Assembly: GCF_020283565.1 (NCBI RefSeq)
Contig: NC_060060.1
Coordinates: forward strand, 8,990,001 to 9,054,000
Source of the DNA: Trifolium pratense
Taxonomy: Eukaryota > Streptophyta > Magnoliopsida > Fabales > Fabaceae
DNA: 64,000 nucleotides
Direction: 5' to 3'
Shown piece by piece: positions 12,079 to 28,744 of the stretch. The notes under the pieces are model-generated. The model worked only from the letters and a program-made list of their open reading frames with translations, was not told the origin of the DNA and made no database searches. How positions within the stretch are numbered: position 1 is the stretch's first letter; each line of letters opens with the position of its first letter. The position numbers were made by a program, and so were the translations under genes.

Positions 12079-13413
<1,335 letters not shown>

Positions 13414-13724
13414 TTAAAATTGGCCAAAAACCATATAAACGACCTAAAATAGGCCAAAAACCATAAAAATGACTACAAACACTAAAATTGGCCAAAAACA
13501 ATAAAAACTAAATTGGCCAAAAACCATATAAACGACCTAAAATAGGCCAAAAAGCATAAACACGACTACAAACACTAAAATTTGCAAAAAACTATATAAA
13601 CGACCCTAAAATAGGCCAAAAACATTAAAAACCACTACAAACACTAAAATAGGCCAAAAACCATAAAAACGACTACAAACACAAAAATTGGCCAAAAACC
13701 ATATAAACGACACGACTACAAACA

Positions 13725-15240
13725 CTAAAATTGGCCAAAATCCATATAAACGAGCCTAAAATAGCCCAAAAACCATAAAAACGACTACGAACACTAAAAT
13801 AAGTCATAACCCATAAAAACGACTACAAACACTTAAATTGGCCAAAAACTAAAGAACGACCCTAAAGTAGGCAAAAAACATTAAAACCACTACAAACACT
13901 AAAATTGGCCAAAATCCCAAATATCGACCCTAAAATATGCCAAAAACCATAAAAACGACTACAAACAATAAAATAGGCCAAAAATCATAAAAACGACTAC
14001 AAACACTAAAATTGGCCAAAAACTATATAAACGACCCTAAAATAGCCCAAAAACCATAAAAACGACTACAATCACTAAAATTGGCCAAAAACTTATTAAA
14101 CGACCCTAAAATAGGCTAAAAACCAAAAAAACAACTACAAACACCAAAATTGGCCAAAAACCATATAAACGACCTAAAATAGGGCAAAAACCATAAAAAA
14201 CGACTACAAACACTAAAATTGGCCAAAATCCATATAAACGACCCTAAAATAGGCCAAAAACCATAAAAACGACTACGAACACTAAAATAAGTCATAACCC
14301 ATAAAAACGACTACAAACACTTAAATTGGCCAAAAACTAAAGAACGACCCTAAAGTAGGCAAAAAACATTAAAACCACTACAAACACTAAAATTGGCCAA
14401 AATCCCAAATATCGAACCTAAAATATGCCAAAAACCATAAAAACGACTACAAACAATAAAATAGGCCAAAAATCATAAAAACGACTACAAACACTAAAAT
14501 TGGCCAAAAACTATATAAACGACCCTAAAATAGCCCAAAAACCATAAAAACGACTACAATCACTAAAATTGGCCAAAAACTTATTAAACGACCCTAAAAT
14601 AGGCTAAAAACCAAAAAAACAACTACAAACACCAAAATTGGCCAAAAACCATATAAACGACCTAAAATAGGGCAAAAACCATAAAAAACGACTACAAACA
14701 CTAAAATTGGCCAAAATCCATATAAACGACCCTAAAATAGGCCAAAAACCATAAAAACGACTACGGACACTAAAATAGGCCATAACCCATAAAAACGACT
14801 ACAAACACTTAAATTGGCCAAAAACTAAAGAACGACCCAAAAGTAGGCCAAAAACATTAAAACCACTACAAACACTAAAATTGGCCAAAATCCCAAATAT
14901 CGACCCTAAAATATGCCAAAAACAATAAAAACGACTACAAACAATAAAATAGGCCAAAAAGCATAAAAACGACTACAAACACTAAAATTGGCCAAAAACT
15001 ATATAAACGACCCTAAAATAGGCTAAAAACCATAAAAACAACTACAAACACCAAAATTGGCCAAAAACCATATAAACGACCTAAAATAGGGCAAAAACCA
15101 TAAAAAACGACTACAAACACTAAAATTGGCCAAAATCCATATAAACGACCCTAAAATAGGCCAAAAACCATAAAAACGACTACGAACACTAAAATTGGCC
15201 ATAACCCAGAAAAACGACTACAAACACTTAAATTGGCCAA
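13725..15240. repeat. Higher-order repeat block with ~487-bp period
   Basis: The variant string ending ACTAAAATAAGTCATAACCC recurs near 13795 and 14282, with a third related copy near 14770. Flanking variants (CCCAAATATCG, TTATTAAACGACC, ATAGGGCAAAAACC) stay in the same order, so about seven dimers were copied as one unit. Confidence 0.75.
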
Positions 15241-18200
15241 AAACTACAGAACGATCCTAAAATAGGCCAAAAACATTAAAACCACTACAAACACTAAAAT
15301 TGGCCAAAATCCTAAATATTGACGCTAAAATATGCCAAAAACGATAAAAATGACTACAAACACTAAAATTGGCCAAAAACCATAAAAACGACTACAAACA
15401 CTAAAATTGGCCAAAATCCATATAAACGACCCTAAAATAGGCCAAAAACCATTAAAACGACTACGAACACTAAAATTGGCCATAACTCATAAAAATGACT
15501 ACAAACACTTAAATTGGCCATAAACTAAAGAACGACCCTAAAATAGACCAAAAACATTAAACAACTACAAACACTAAAATTGGCCAAAAACCATATAAAC
15601 GACCTAACATAGGCCAAAAACCATAAAAATGACTACCAACACTAAAATTGGTCAAAAACCATATAAACGACCTAAAATAGGTCAAAAAGCATAAACACGA
15701 CCACAAACACTAAAATTGGCAAAAAAAACTATATAAACGACCCTAAAATAGGCCAAAAACATTAAAAACCACTACAAACACTAAAATAGGCCAAAAACCA
15801 TGTAAACGACCTAAAATAGGCCAAAAAACATAAAAATGACTACAAAAACTAAAAATTGGCTAAAAACCATAAAAACGACTACAAACACTAAAATTGGCCA
15901 AAATCCATATAAACGACCCTAAAATAGGCCAAAAACCATAAAAACGACTACGAGCACTAAAATAGGCCATAACCCATAAAAACGACTACAAACACTTAAA
16001 TTTGCCAAAAACAAAAGAACGTACATAAAATAGGCCAAAAACATTAAAAACCACTACAAACACTAAAATTGGCCAAAAACCATATAAACGACCTAAAATA
16101 GGCCAAAATCAAAAAAACGACTACGAACACTAAAATTGGCCATAACCCATAAAAACGACTACAAACACTTAAATTGGCCAAAAACTAAAGAACGACCCTA
16201 AAATAGGCCAAAAACCATAAAACGACTACAAACAATAAAATAGGCCAAAAAGCATAAAAACGACTACAAACACTAAAATTGGCAAAAAATTATATAAACG
16301 ACCCTAAAATAGGCCATAACCCATAAAAACGACTACAAACACTTAAATTGGCCAAAAACAAAAGACGTACATAAAATAGGCCAAAAACATTAAAAACCAC
16401 TATAAACACTAAAATTGGCCAAAAACCATATAAACGACCTAAAATAGGCCAAAAACCATAAAAACAACTACAAACACCAAAATTGGCCAAAAACCATATA
16501 AACGCCCTAAAATAGGCCAAAAACCATAAAAACAACTACAAACACCAAAATTGGCCAAAAACCATTTAAACGACCTAAACTAGGCCAAAATCAAAAAAAC
16601 GACTACCAACACTAAAATTGGCCATAACCCATAAAAACGACTACAAACACTTAAATTGGCCAAAAACTAAAGAACGACCCTAAAATAGACCAAAAAACAT
16701 AAAAATGACTACAAACACTAAAAATTGGCCAAAAATCATAAAAACGACTACAAACAATAGAATTGGCCAAAATCCATATAAACGACCCTAAAATAGGTCA
16801 AAAACCATAAAAACGACTACGAACACTAAAATAGGCCATAACCCAAAAATTGGCCAAAAACCATAAAAATGACTACAAACACTAAAATTGGCCAAAAATC
16901 ATAAAAACGACTACAAACATCAAAATTTGCCAAAAACCATATAAACGACCTAAAATAGGCCAAAAACCATAAACACTACTACAAACACTAAAGTTGGCAA
17001 AAAAAACTATATAAACGACCCTAAAATAGGCCAAAAACCATAAAAACGACTACGAACACTAAAATTGGCCATAATCCATATAAACGACCCTAAAATAGGC
17101 CAAAAACCATAAAAACGACTACGAACACTAAAATAGGCCATAACCCATAAAAACGACCTCAAACACTTAAATTGGCCAAAAACTAAAGAACGACCCAAAA
17201 GTAGGCCAAAAACATTAAAACCACTACAAACACTAAAATTGGCCAAAATCCCAAATATCGACCCTAAAATATGCCAAAAACCATAAAAACGACTACAAAC
17301 AATAAAATAGGCCAAAAAGCATAAAAACGACTACAAACACTAAAATTGGCCAAAAACTATATAAAGACCCTAAAATAGGCTAAAAACCATAAAAACAACT
17401 ACAAACACCAAAATTGGCCAAAAACCATATAAACGACCTAAAATAGGGCAAAAACCATAAAAAAACGACTACAAACACTAAAATTGGCCAAAATCCATAT
17501 AAACGACCCTAAAATAGGCCAAAAACCATAAAAACGACTACGAACACTAAAATTGGCCATAACCCAGAAAAACGACTACAAACACTTAAATTGGCCAAAA
17601 ACTACAGAACGATCCTAAAATAGGCCAAAAACATTAAAACCACTACAAACACTAAAATTGGCCAAAATCCTAAATATTGACGCTAAAATATGCCAAAAAC
17701 GATAAAAATGACTACAAACACTAAAATTGGCCAAAAACCATAAAAACGACTACAAACACTAAAATTGGCCAAAATCCATATAAACGACCCTAAAATAGGC
17801 CAAAAACCATTAAAACGACTACGAACACTAAAATTGGCCATAACTCATAAAAATGACTACAAACACTTAAATTGGCCATAAACTAAAGAACGACCCTAAA
17901 ATAGACCAAAAACATTAAACAACTACAAACACTAAAATTGGCCAAAATCCATATAAACGACCTAACATAGGCTAAAAACCATAAAAATGACTACCAACAC
18001 TAAAATTGGCCAAAAACCATATAAACGACCTAAAATAGGTCAAAAAGCATAAACACGACCACAAACACTAAAATTGGCAAAAAAAACTATATAAACGACC
18101 CTAAAATAGGCCAAAAACATTAAAAACCACTACAAACACTAAAATAGGCCAAAAACCATTTAAACGACCTAAAATAGGCCAAAAAACATAAAAATGACTA

Positions 18201-21200
18201 CAAAAACTAAAAATTGGCCAAAAACCATAAAAACGACTACAAACACTAAAATTGGCCAAAATCCATATAAACGACCCTAAAATAGGCCAAAAACCATAAA
18301 AACGACTACAAACACTTAAATTGGCCAAAAACAAAAGAACGTACATAAAATAGGCCAAAAACATTAAAAACCACTACAAACACTAAAATTGGCCAAAAAC
18401 CATATAAACGACCTAAAATAGGCCAAAATCAAAAAAACGACTACGAACACTAAAATTGGCCATAACCCATAAAAACGACTACAAACACTTAAATTGGCCA
18501 AAAACTAAAGAACGACCCTAAAATAGGCCAAAAACCAAAAAACGACTACAAACAATAAAATAGGCCAAAAAGCATAAAAACGACTACAAACACTAAAATT
18601 GGCAAAAAATTATATAAACGACCCTAAAATAGGCCATAACCCATAAAAACGACTACAAACACTTAAATTGGCCAAAAACAAAAGACGTACATAAAATAGG
18701 CCAAAAACATTAAAAACCACTATAAACACTAAAATTGGCCAAAAACCATATAAACGACCTAAAATAGGCCAAAAACCATAAAAACAACTACAAACACCAA
18801 AATTGGCCAAAAACCATATAAACGCCCTAAAATAGGCCAAAAACCATAAAAACAACTACAAACACCAAAATTGGCCAAAAACCATTTAAACGACCTAAAC
18901 TAGGCCAAAATCAAAAAAACGACTACCAACACTAAAATTGGCCATAACCCATAAAAACGACTACAAACACTTAAATTGGCCAAAAACTAAAGAACGACCC
19001 TAAAATAGACCAAAAAACATAAAAATGACTACAAACACTAAAAATTGGCCAAAAATCATAAAAACGACTACAAACACTAGAATTGGCCAAAATCCATATA
19101 AACGACCCGAAAATAGGTCAAAAACCATAAAAACGACTACGAACACTAAAATAGGCCATAACCCAAAAATTGGCCAAAAACCATAAAAATGACTACAAAC
19201 ACTAAAATTGGCCAAAAATCATAAAAACGACTACAAACATCAAAATTTGCCAAAAACCATAAAAACGACTACGAACACTAAAATAGGCCATAACCCAAAA
19301 AAAACGACTACAAACACTTAAATTGGCCAAAAACTAAAGAACGACCCAAAAGTAGGCCAAAAACATTAAAACCACTACAAACACTAAAATTGGCCAAAAT
19401 CCCAAATATCGACCCTAAAATATGCCAAAAACCATAAAAACGACTACAAACAATAAAATAGGCCAAAAAGCATAAAAACGACTACAAACACTAAAATTGG
19501 CCAAAAACTATATAAACGACCCTAAAATAGGCTAAAAACCATAAAAACAACTACAAACACCAAAATTGGCCAAAAACCATATAAACGACCTAAAATAGGG
19601 CAAAAACCATAAAAAAACGACTACAAACACTAAAATTGGCCAAAATCCATATAAACGACCCTAAAATAGGCCAAAAACCATAAAAACGACTACGAACACT
19701 AAAATTGGCCATAACCCAGAAAAACGACTACAAACACTTAAATTGGCCAAAAACTACAGAACGATCCTAAAATAGGCCAAAAACATTAAAACCACTACAA
19801 ACACTAAAATTGGCCAAAATCCTAAATATTGACGCTAAAATATGCCAAAAACGATAAAAATGACTACAAACACTAAAATTGGGCAAAAACCATAAAAACG
19901 ACTACAAACACTAAAATTGGCCAAAATCCATATAAACGACCCTAAAATAGGCCAAAAACCATTAAAACGACTACGAACACTAAAATTGGCCATAACCCAT
20001 AAAAATGACTACAAACACTTAAATTGGCCATAAACTAAAGAACGACCCTAAAATAGACCAAAAACATTAAACAACTACAAACACTAAAATTGGCCAAAAA
20101 CCTTATAAACGACCTAACATAGGCCAAAAACCATAAAAATGACTACCAACACTAAAATTGGTCAAAAACCATATAAACGACCTAAAATAGGCCAAAAAGC
20201 ATAAACACGACCACAAACACTAAAATTGGAAAAAAAAACTATATAAACGACCCTAAAATAGGCCAAAAACATTAAAAACCACTACAAACACTAAAATAGG
20301 CCAAAAACCATATAAACGACCTAAAATAGGCCATAAACCATAAAAACAACTACAAACACCAAAATTGGCCAAAAACCATATAAACGCCCTAAAATAGGCC
20401 AAAAACCATAAAAACAACTACAAACACCAAAATTGGCCAAAAACCATTTAAACGACCTAAACTAGGCCAAAATCAAAAAAACGACTACCAACACTAAAAT
20501 TGGCCATAACCCATAAAAACGACTACAAACACTTAAATTGGCCAAAAACTAAAGAACGACCCTAAAATAGACCAAAAAACATAAAAATGACTACAAACAC
20601 TAAAAATTGGCCAAAAATCATAAAAACGACTACAAACACTAGAATTGGCCAAAATCCATATAAACGACCCGAAAATAGGTCAAAAACCATAAAAACGACT
20701 ACGAACACTAAAATAGGCCATAACCCAAAAATTGGCCAAAAACCATAAAAATGACTACAAACACTAAAATTGGCCAAAAATCATAAAAACGACTACAAAC
20801 ATCAAAATTTGCCAAAAACCATAAACACTACTACAAACACTAAAGTTGGCAAAAAAAACTATATAAACGACCCTAAAATAGGCCAAAAACCATAAAAACG
20901 ACTACGAACACTAAAATTGGCCATAATCCATATAAACGACCCTAAAATAGGCCAAAAACCATAAAAACGACTACGAACACTAAAATAGGCCATAACCCAA
21001 AAAAAACGACTACAAACACTTAAATTGGCCAAAAACTAAAGAACGACCCAAAAGTAGGCCAAAAACATTAAAACCACTACAAACACTAAAATTGGCCAAA
21101 ATCCCAAATATCGACCCTAAAATATGCCAAAAACCATAAAAACGACTACAAACAATAAAATAGGCCAAAAAGCATAAAAACGACTACAAACACTAAAATT

Positions 21201-22750
21201 GGCCAAAAACTATATAAACGACCCTAAAATAGGCTAAAAACCATAAAAACAACTACAAACACCAAAATTGGCCAAAAACCATATAAACGACCTAAAATAG
21301 GGCAAAAACCATAAAAAAACGACTACAAACACTAAAATTGGCCAAAATCCATATAAACGACCCTAAAATAGGCCAAAAACCATAAAAACGACTACGAACA
21401 CTAAAATTGGCCATAACCCAGAAAAACGACTACAAACACTTAAATTGGCCAAAAACTACAGAACGATCCTAAAATAGGCCAAAAACATTAAAACCACTAC
21501 AAACACTAAAATTGGCCAAAATCCTAAATATTGACGCTAAAATATGCCAAAAACGATAAAAATGACTACAAACACTAAAATTGGGCAAAAACCATAAAAA
21601 CGACTACAAACACTAAAATTGGCCAAAATCCATATAAACGACCCTAAAATAGACCAAAAACCATTAAAACGACTACGAACACTAAAATTGGCCATAACCC
21701 ATAAAAATGACTACAAACACTTAAATTGGCCATAAACTAAAGAACGACCCTAAAATAGACCAAAAACATTAAACAACTACAAACACTAAAATTGGCCAAA
21801 AACCTTATAAACGACCTAACATAGGCCAAAAACCATAAAAATGACTACCAACACTAAAATTGGTCAAAAACCATATAAACGACCTAAAATAGGCCAAAAA
21901 GCATAAACACGACCACAAACACTAAAATTGGAAAAAAAAACTATATAAACGACCCTAAAATAGGCCAAAAACATTAAAAACCACTACAAACACTAAAATA
22001 GGCCAAAAACCATATAAACGACCTAAAATAGGCCAAAAAACATAAAAATGACTACAAAAACTAAAAATTGTCCAAAAACCATAAAAACGACTACAAACAC
22101 TAAAATTGGCCAAAATCCATATAAACGACCCTAAAATAGGCCAAAAACCATAAAAACGACTACGAACACTAAAATAGGCCATAACCCATAAAAACGACTA
22201 CAAACACTTAAATTGGCCAAAAACAAAAGAACGTACATAAAATAGGCCAAAAACATTAAAAACCACTACAAACACTAAAATTGGCCAAAAACCATATAAA
22301 CGACCTAAAATAGGCCAAAATCAAAAAAACGACTACGAACACTAAAATTGGCCATAACCCATAAAAACGACTACAAACACTTAAATTGGCCAAAAACTAA
22401 AGAACGACCCTAAAATATGCCAAAAACCATAAAACGACTACAAACAATAAAATAGGCCAAAAAGCATAAAAACGACTACAAACACTAAAATTGGCAAAAA
22501 ATTATATAAACGACCCTAAAATAGGCCATAACCCATAAAAACGACTACAAACACTTAAATTGGCAAAAAACAAAAGACGTACATAAAATAGGCCAAAAAC
22601 ATTAAAAACCACTACAAACACTAAAATTGGCCAAAAACCATATAAACGACCTAAAATAGGCCAAAAACCATAAAAACAACTACAAACACCAAAATTGGCC
22701 AAAAACCATATAAACGCCCTAAAATAGGCCAAAAACCATAAAAACAACTA
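15201..22750. repeat. Long-range duplicated blocks of about 1.6-2.4 kb inside the satellite
   Basis: A rare variant, ATAACCCAGAAAAACGAC, starts at 15201, 17559, 19711 and 21413 (spacings about 2358, 2152 and 1702), and again at 27588 and 28634. The 16290-16535 stretch recurs at 18610-18855 (offset 2320) and, with few changes, at 22502-22747. The 19000-19215 stretch recurs at 20562-20777 (offset 1562). These are recent segmental copies within the array. Confidence 0.8.
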
Positions 22751-23689
22751 CAAACACCAAAATTGGCCAAAAACCATATAAACGACCTAAAATAGGCCAA
22801 AATCAAAAAAACGACTACCAACACTAAAATTGGCCATAACCCATAAAAACGACTACAAACACTTAAATTGGCCAAAAACTAAAGAACGACCCTAAAATAG
22901 ACCAAAAAAAGTAAAAATGACTACAAACACTAAAATTGGCCAAAAATCATAAAAACGACTACAAACATCAAAATTTGCCAAAAACCATATAAACGACCTA
23001 AAATAGGCCAAAACCATAAACACTACTACAAACACTAAAGTTGGCAAAAAAAACTAAATAAACGACCCTAAAATAGGCCAAAAACCATAAAAACGACTAC
23101 GAACACTAAAATTGGCCATAACCCATAAAAACGACAACAAACACTTAAATTGGCCAAAACCAAAAGAACGTACATAAAATAGGCCAAAAACATTAAAAAC
23201 CACTACAAACACTAAAATTGGCCAAAAACCATATAAATGACCTAAAATAGGCCAAAAACCATAAAAACAACTACAAACACCAAAATTGGCCAAAAACCAT
23301 ATAAACGACCTAAAATAGGCCAAAAACAATAAAAAAAAAACGACTACAAACACTAAAATTGGCCAAAAACCATATAAACGACCTAAAATAGGCCAAAATC
23401 AAAAAAACGACTACGAACACTAAAATTGGCCGTAACCCATAAAAACGACTACAAACACTTAAATTGGCCAAAAACTAAAGAACGACCCTAAAATAGGCCA
23501 AAAACCATAAAAACGACCACAAACAATAAAATAGGCCAAAAAGCATAAAAACGACTACAAACACTAAAATTGGCAAAAAAACTATATAAACGACCCTAAA
23601 ATAGGCCAAAAACATTAAAAACCACTACAAACACTAAAATAGGCCAAAAACCATAAAAACGACTACAAACACAAAAATTGGCCAAAAAC

Positions 23690-26600
23690 CATATAAACGA
23701 CCTAAAATAGACCAAAAAACATAAAAATGACTACAAACACTAAAAATTGGCCAAAAACCATAAAAACGACTACAAACACTAGAATTGGCCAAAATCCATA
23801 TAAACGACCCTAAAATAGGTCAAAAACCATAAAAACGACTACGAACACTAAAATAGGCCAAAACCCAAAAATTGGCCAAAAACCATAAAAATGACTACAA
23901 ACACTAAAGTTGGCCAAAAATCATAAAAACGACTACAAACATCAAAATTTGCCAAAAACCATATAAACGACCTAAAATAGGCCAAAAACCATAAACACTA
24001 CTACAAACACTAAAGTTGGCAAAAAAAACTATATAAACGACCCTAAAATAGTCCAAAAACCATAAAAACGACTACGAACACTAAAATTGGCCATAACCCA
24101 TAAAAATGACTACAAACACTTAAATTGGCCAAAAACTAAAGAACGTCCCTAAAATAGGCCAAAAACATTAAAACCACTACAAACACTAAAATTGGCCAAA
24201 AAGCATATAAACGACCTAAAATAGGCCAAAAACCATAAAAAAACGACTACGAAACCTAAAATTGGCCATAACCCATAAAAACGACTACAGACACTTAAAT
24301 TGGCCAAAAACTAAAGAACGTCCCTAAAATAAGCCAAAAACATTAAAACCACTACAAACACTAAAATTGGCCAAAAAGCATATAAACGACCTAAAATAGG
24401 CCAAAAACCATAAAAAAACGACTACGAAACCTAAAATTGGCCATAACCCATAAAAACGACTACAGACACTTAAATTGGCCAAAAACTAAAGAACGACCCT
24501 AAAATAGGCCAAAAACATTAAAAACCACTACAAACACTAAAATCGACCAAAATCCCAAATATCGACCCTAAAATATGCCAAAAACCATAAAAACGACTAT
24601 AAACAATAAAATAGGCCAAAAAGCATAAAAACGACTACAAACACTAAAATTGGCCAAAAACCATATAAACGACCTAAAATAGGCCAAAAACCATAAAAAT
24701 GACTACAAACACTAAAATTGGCCAAAAACAATAAAAACGACTACAAAAACTAAAATTGGCCAAAAACCATATAAACGACCTAAAATAGGCCAAAAAGCAT
24801 AAACACGACTACAAACACTAAAATTGGCAAAAAAACTATATAAACGACCCTAAAATAGGCCAAAAACATTAAAAACCACTACAAACACTAAAATAGGCCA
24901 AAAACCATAAAAACGACTACAAACACAAAAATTGGCCAAAAACCATATAAACGACCTAAAATAGACCAAAAAACATAAAAATGACTACAAACACTAAAAA
25001 TTGGCCAAAAACCATAAAAACGACTACAAACACTAGAATTGGCCAAAATCCATATAAACGACCCTAAAATAGGTCAAAAACCATAAAAACGACTACGAAC
25101 ACTAAAATAGGCCAAAACCCAAAAATTGGCCAAAAACCATAAAAATGACTACAAACACTAAAGTTGGCCAAAAATCATAAAAACGACTACAAACATCAAA
25201 ATTTGCCAAAAACCATATAAACGACCTAAAATAGGCCAAAAACCATAAACACTACTACAAACACTAAAGTTGGCAAAAAAAACTATACAAACGACCCTAA
25301 AATAGTCCAAAAACCATAAAAACGACTACGAACACTAAAATTGGCCATAACCCATAAAAATGACTACAAACACTTAAATTGGCCAAAAACTAAAGAACGT
25401 CCCTAAAATAGGCCAAAAACATTAAAACCACTACAAACACTAAAATTGGCCAAAAAGCATATAAACGACCTAAAATAGGCCAAAAACCATAAAAAAACGA
25501 CTACGAAACCTAAAATTGGCCATAACCCATAAAAACGACTACAGACACTTAAATTGGCCAAAAACTAAAGAACGACCCTAAAATAGGCCAAAAACATTAA
25601 AAACCACTACAAACACTAAAATCGACCAAAATCCCAAATATCGACCCTAAAATATGCCAAAAACCATAAAAACGACTATAAACAATAAAATAGGCCAAAA
25701 AGCATAAAAACGACTACAAACACTAAAATTGGCCAAAAACCATATAAACGACCTAAAATAGGCCAAAAACCATAAAAATGACTACAAACACTAAAATTGG
25801 CCAAAAACAATAAAAACGACTACAAAAACTAAAATTGGCCAAAAACCATATAAACGACCTAAAATAGGCCAAAAAGCATAAACACGACTACAAACACTAA
25901 AATTGGCAAAAAAACTATATAAACGACCCTAAAATAGGCCAAAAACATTAAAAACCACTACAAACACTAAAATAGGCCAAAAACCATAAAAACGACTACA
26001 AACACAAAAATTGGCCAAAAACCATATAAACGACCTAAAATAGACCAAAAAACATAAAAATGACTACAAACACTAAAAATTGGCCAAAAACCATAAAAAC
26101 GACTACAAACACTAGAATTGGCCAAAATCCATATAAACGACCCTAAAATAGGTCAAAAACCATAAAAACGACTACGAACACTAAAATAGGCCAAAACCCA
26201 AAAATTGGCCAAAAACCATAAAAATGACTACAAACACTAAAGTTGGCCAAAAATCATAAAAACGACTACAAACATCAAAATTTGCCAAAAACCATATAAA
26301 CGACCTAAAATAGGCCAAAAACCATAAACACTACTACAAACACTAAAGTTGGCAAAAAAAACTATATAAACGACCCTAAAATAGTCCAAAAACCATAAAA
26401 ACGACTACGAACACTAAAATTGGCCATAACCCATAAAAATGACTACAAACACTTAAATTGGCCAAAAACTAAAGAACGTCCCTAAAATAGGCCAAAAACA
26501 TTAAAACCACTACAAACACTAAAATTGGCCAAAAAGCATATAAACGACCCTAAAATAGGCCAAAAACATTAAAAACCACTACAAACACTAAAATCGACCA

Positions 26601-26970
26601 AAATCCCAAATATCGACCCTAAAATATGCCAAAACCATAAAAACGACTATAAACAATAAAATAGGCCAAAAAGCATAAAAACGACTACAAACACTAAAAT
26701 TGGCCAAAAACCATATAAACGACCTAAAATAGGCCAAAAACCATAAAAATGACTACAAACACTAAAATTGGCCAAAAACAATAAAAACGACTACAAAAAC
26801 TAAAATTGGCCAAAAACCATATAAACGACCTAAAATAGGCCAAAAAGCATAAACACGACTACAAACACTAAAATTTGCAAAAAACTATATAAACGACCCT
26901 AAAATAGGCCAAAAACATTAAAAACCACTACAAACACTAAAATAGGCCAAAAACCATAAAAACGACTACA
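23690..26970. repeat. Higher-order repeat block with ~1.08-kb period
   Basis: The variant CCTAAAATAGACCAAAAAAC occurs at about 23701, 24955 and 26033. The first interval (1254) exceeds the second (1078) by 176 bp, which equals one extra duplicated segment around 24145-24490 (GAACGTCCC... ACGAAACCTAAAATTGG). Copies are nearly identical, so this is probably the youngest expansion. Confidence 0.8.
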
Positions 26971-28744
26971 AACTCAAAAATTGGCCAAAAACCATATAAA
27001 CGACACGACTACAAACACTAAAATTGGCCAAAATCCATATAAACGAGCCTAAAATAGGCCAAAAACCATAAAAACGACTACGAACACTAAAATAGGCCAT
27101 AACCCATAAAAACGAATACAAACACTTAAATTGGCCAAAAACTAAAGAACGACCCTAAAGTAGGCCAAAAACATTAAAACCACTACAAACACTAAAATTG
27201 GCCAAAATCCCAAATATCGACCCTAAAATATGCCAAAAACCATAAAAACGACTACAACACACTAAAATTGGCGAAAAATCATAAAAACGACTACAAACAC
27301 TAAAATTGACCAAAAACTATATAAACGACCCTAAAATAGGCCAAAAACCATAAAAACGACTACAATCACTAAAATTGGCCAAAAACTTATTAAACGACCC
27401 TAAAATAGGCTAAAAACCATAAAAACAACTACAAACACCAAAATTGGCCAAAAACCATATAAACGACCTAAAATAGGGCAAAAACCATAAAAAACGACTA
27501 CAAACACTAAAATTGGCCAAAATCCATATAAACGACCCTAAAATAGGCCAAAAACCATAAAAACGACTACGAACACTAAAATTGGCCATAACCCAGAAAA
27601 ACGACTACAATCACTTAAATTGGCCAAAAACTACAGAACGATCCTAAAATAGGCCAAAAACATTAAAACCACTACAAACACTAAAATTGGCCAAAATCCT
27701 AAATATTGACGCTAAAATATGCCAAAACGATAAAAATGACTACAAACACTAAAATTGGCCAAAAATCATAAAAACGACTACAAACACTAAAATTGGCAAA
27801 AATCCATATAAACGACCCTAAAATAGGCCAAAAACCATTAAAACAACTACGAACACTAAAATTGGCCATAACCCATAAAAATGACTACAAACACTTAAAT
27901 TGGCCAAAAACTAAAGAACGACCCTAAAATAGACCAAAAACATTAAACCACTACAAACACTAAAATTGGCCAAAAACCATATAAACGACCTAACATAGGC
28001 CAAAAACCATAAAAATGACTACAAACACTAAAATTGGCCAAAATCCATATAAACGAGCCTAAAATAGGCCAAAAACCGTAAAAACGACTACGAACACTAA
28101 AATAGGCCATAACACATAAAAACGACTACAAACACTTAAATTGGCCAAAAACTAAAGAACGACCCTAAACTAGGCCAAAAACATTAAAACCACTACAAAC
28201 ACTAAAATTGGCCAAAATCCCAAATATCGACCCTAAAATATGCCAAAAACTATAAAAACGACTACAAACAATAAAATAGGCCAAAAAGCATAAAAACGAC
28301 TACAAACACTAAAATTGGCTAAAAATCATAAAAACGACTACAAACACTAAAATTGGCCAAAAACTATATAAACGAACCTAAAATAGGCCAAAAACCATAA
28401 AAACGACTACAATCACTAAAATTGCCCAAAAACTTATTAAACGACCCTAAAATAGGCTAAAAACCATAAAAACAACTACAAACACCAAAATTGGCCAAAA
28501 ACCATATAAACGACCTAAAATAGGGCAAAATCCATAAAAAACGACTACAAACACTAAAATTGGCCAAAATCCATATAAACGACCCTAAAATAGGCCAAAA
28601 ACCATAAAAACGACTACGAACACTAAAATTGGCCATAACCCAGAAAAACGACTACAAACACATAAATTGGCCAAAAACTACAGAACGATCCTAAAATAGG
28701 CCAAAAACATTAAAACTACTACAAACACTAAAATTGGCCAAAAT

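Larger units (their letters stand above)
13414..28744. repeat. Satellite array (>15.3 kb) of alternating 38-bp and 30/31-bp subunits
   Basis: The array is built from two related subunits. The longer (38 bp) runs CCAAAAACCATAAAAACGAC then TACAAACACTAAAATTGG. The shorter (30-31 bp) runs CCAAAAACCATATAAACGAC then (C)CTAAAATAGG. They share the first 20 bases almost exactly, so both descend from one ancestral unit, and together they make a dimer of 68-69 bp. Divergent variants (ACTAAAGAACGACCC, CATTAAAACCACTAC, CCCAAATATCGACCC, CATAACCCATAAAAACGAC) recur in fixed order and define higher-order units. The right end is cut by an assembly gap, so true length is unknown. I do not recognise it as a named satellite. 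Repeated open frames on the minus strand exist because a 69-bp dimer keeps frame. Confidence 0.97.

Noticed and set aside
16290..23353. Many minus-strand open frames with FWPILxFVVVF repeats inside the satellite
   Set aside because: They arise because the 69-bp dimer keeps frame. They recur with the array variants, start and stop arbitrarily, and have no gene structure.
13414..28744. CRISPR-like look of short repeats with regular spacing
   Set aside because: There are no unique spacers; all of the sequence is repeat, in a eukaryotic context. It is satellite DNA.
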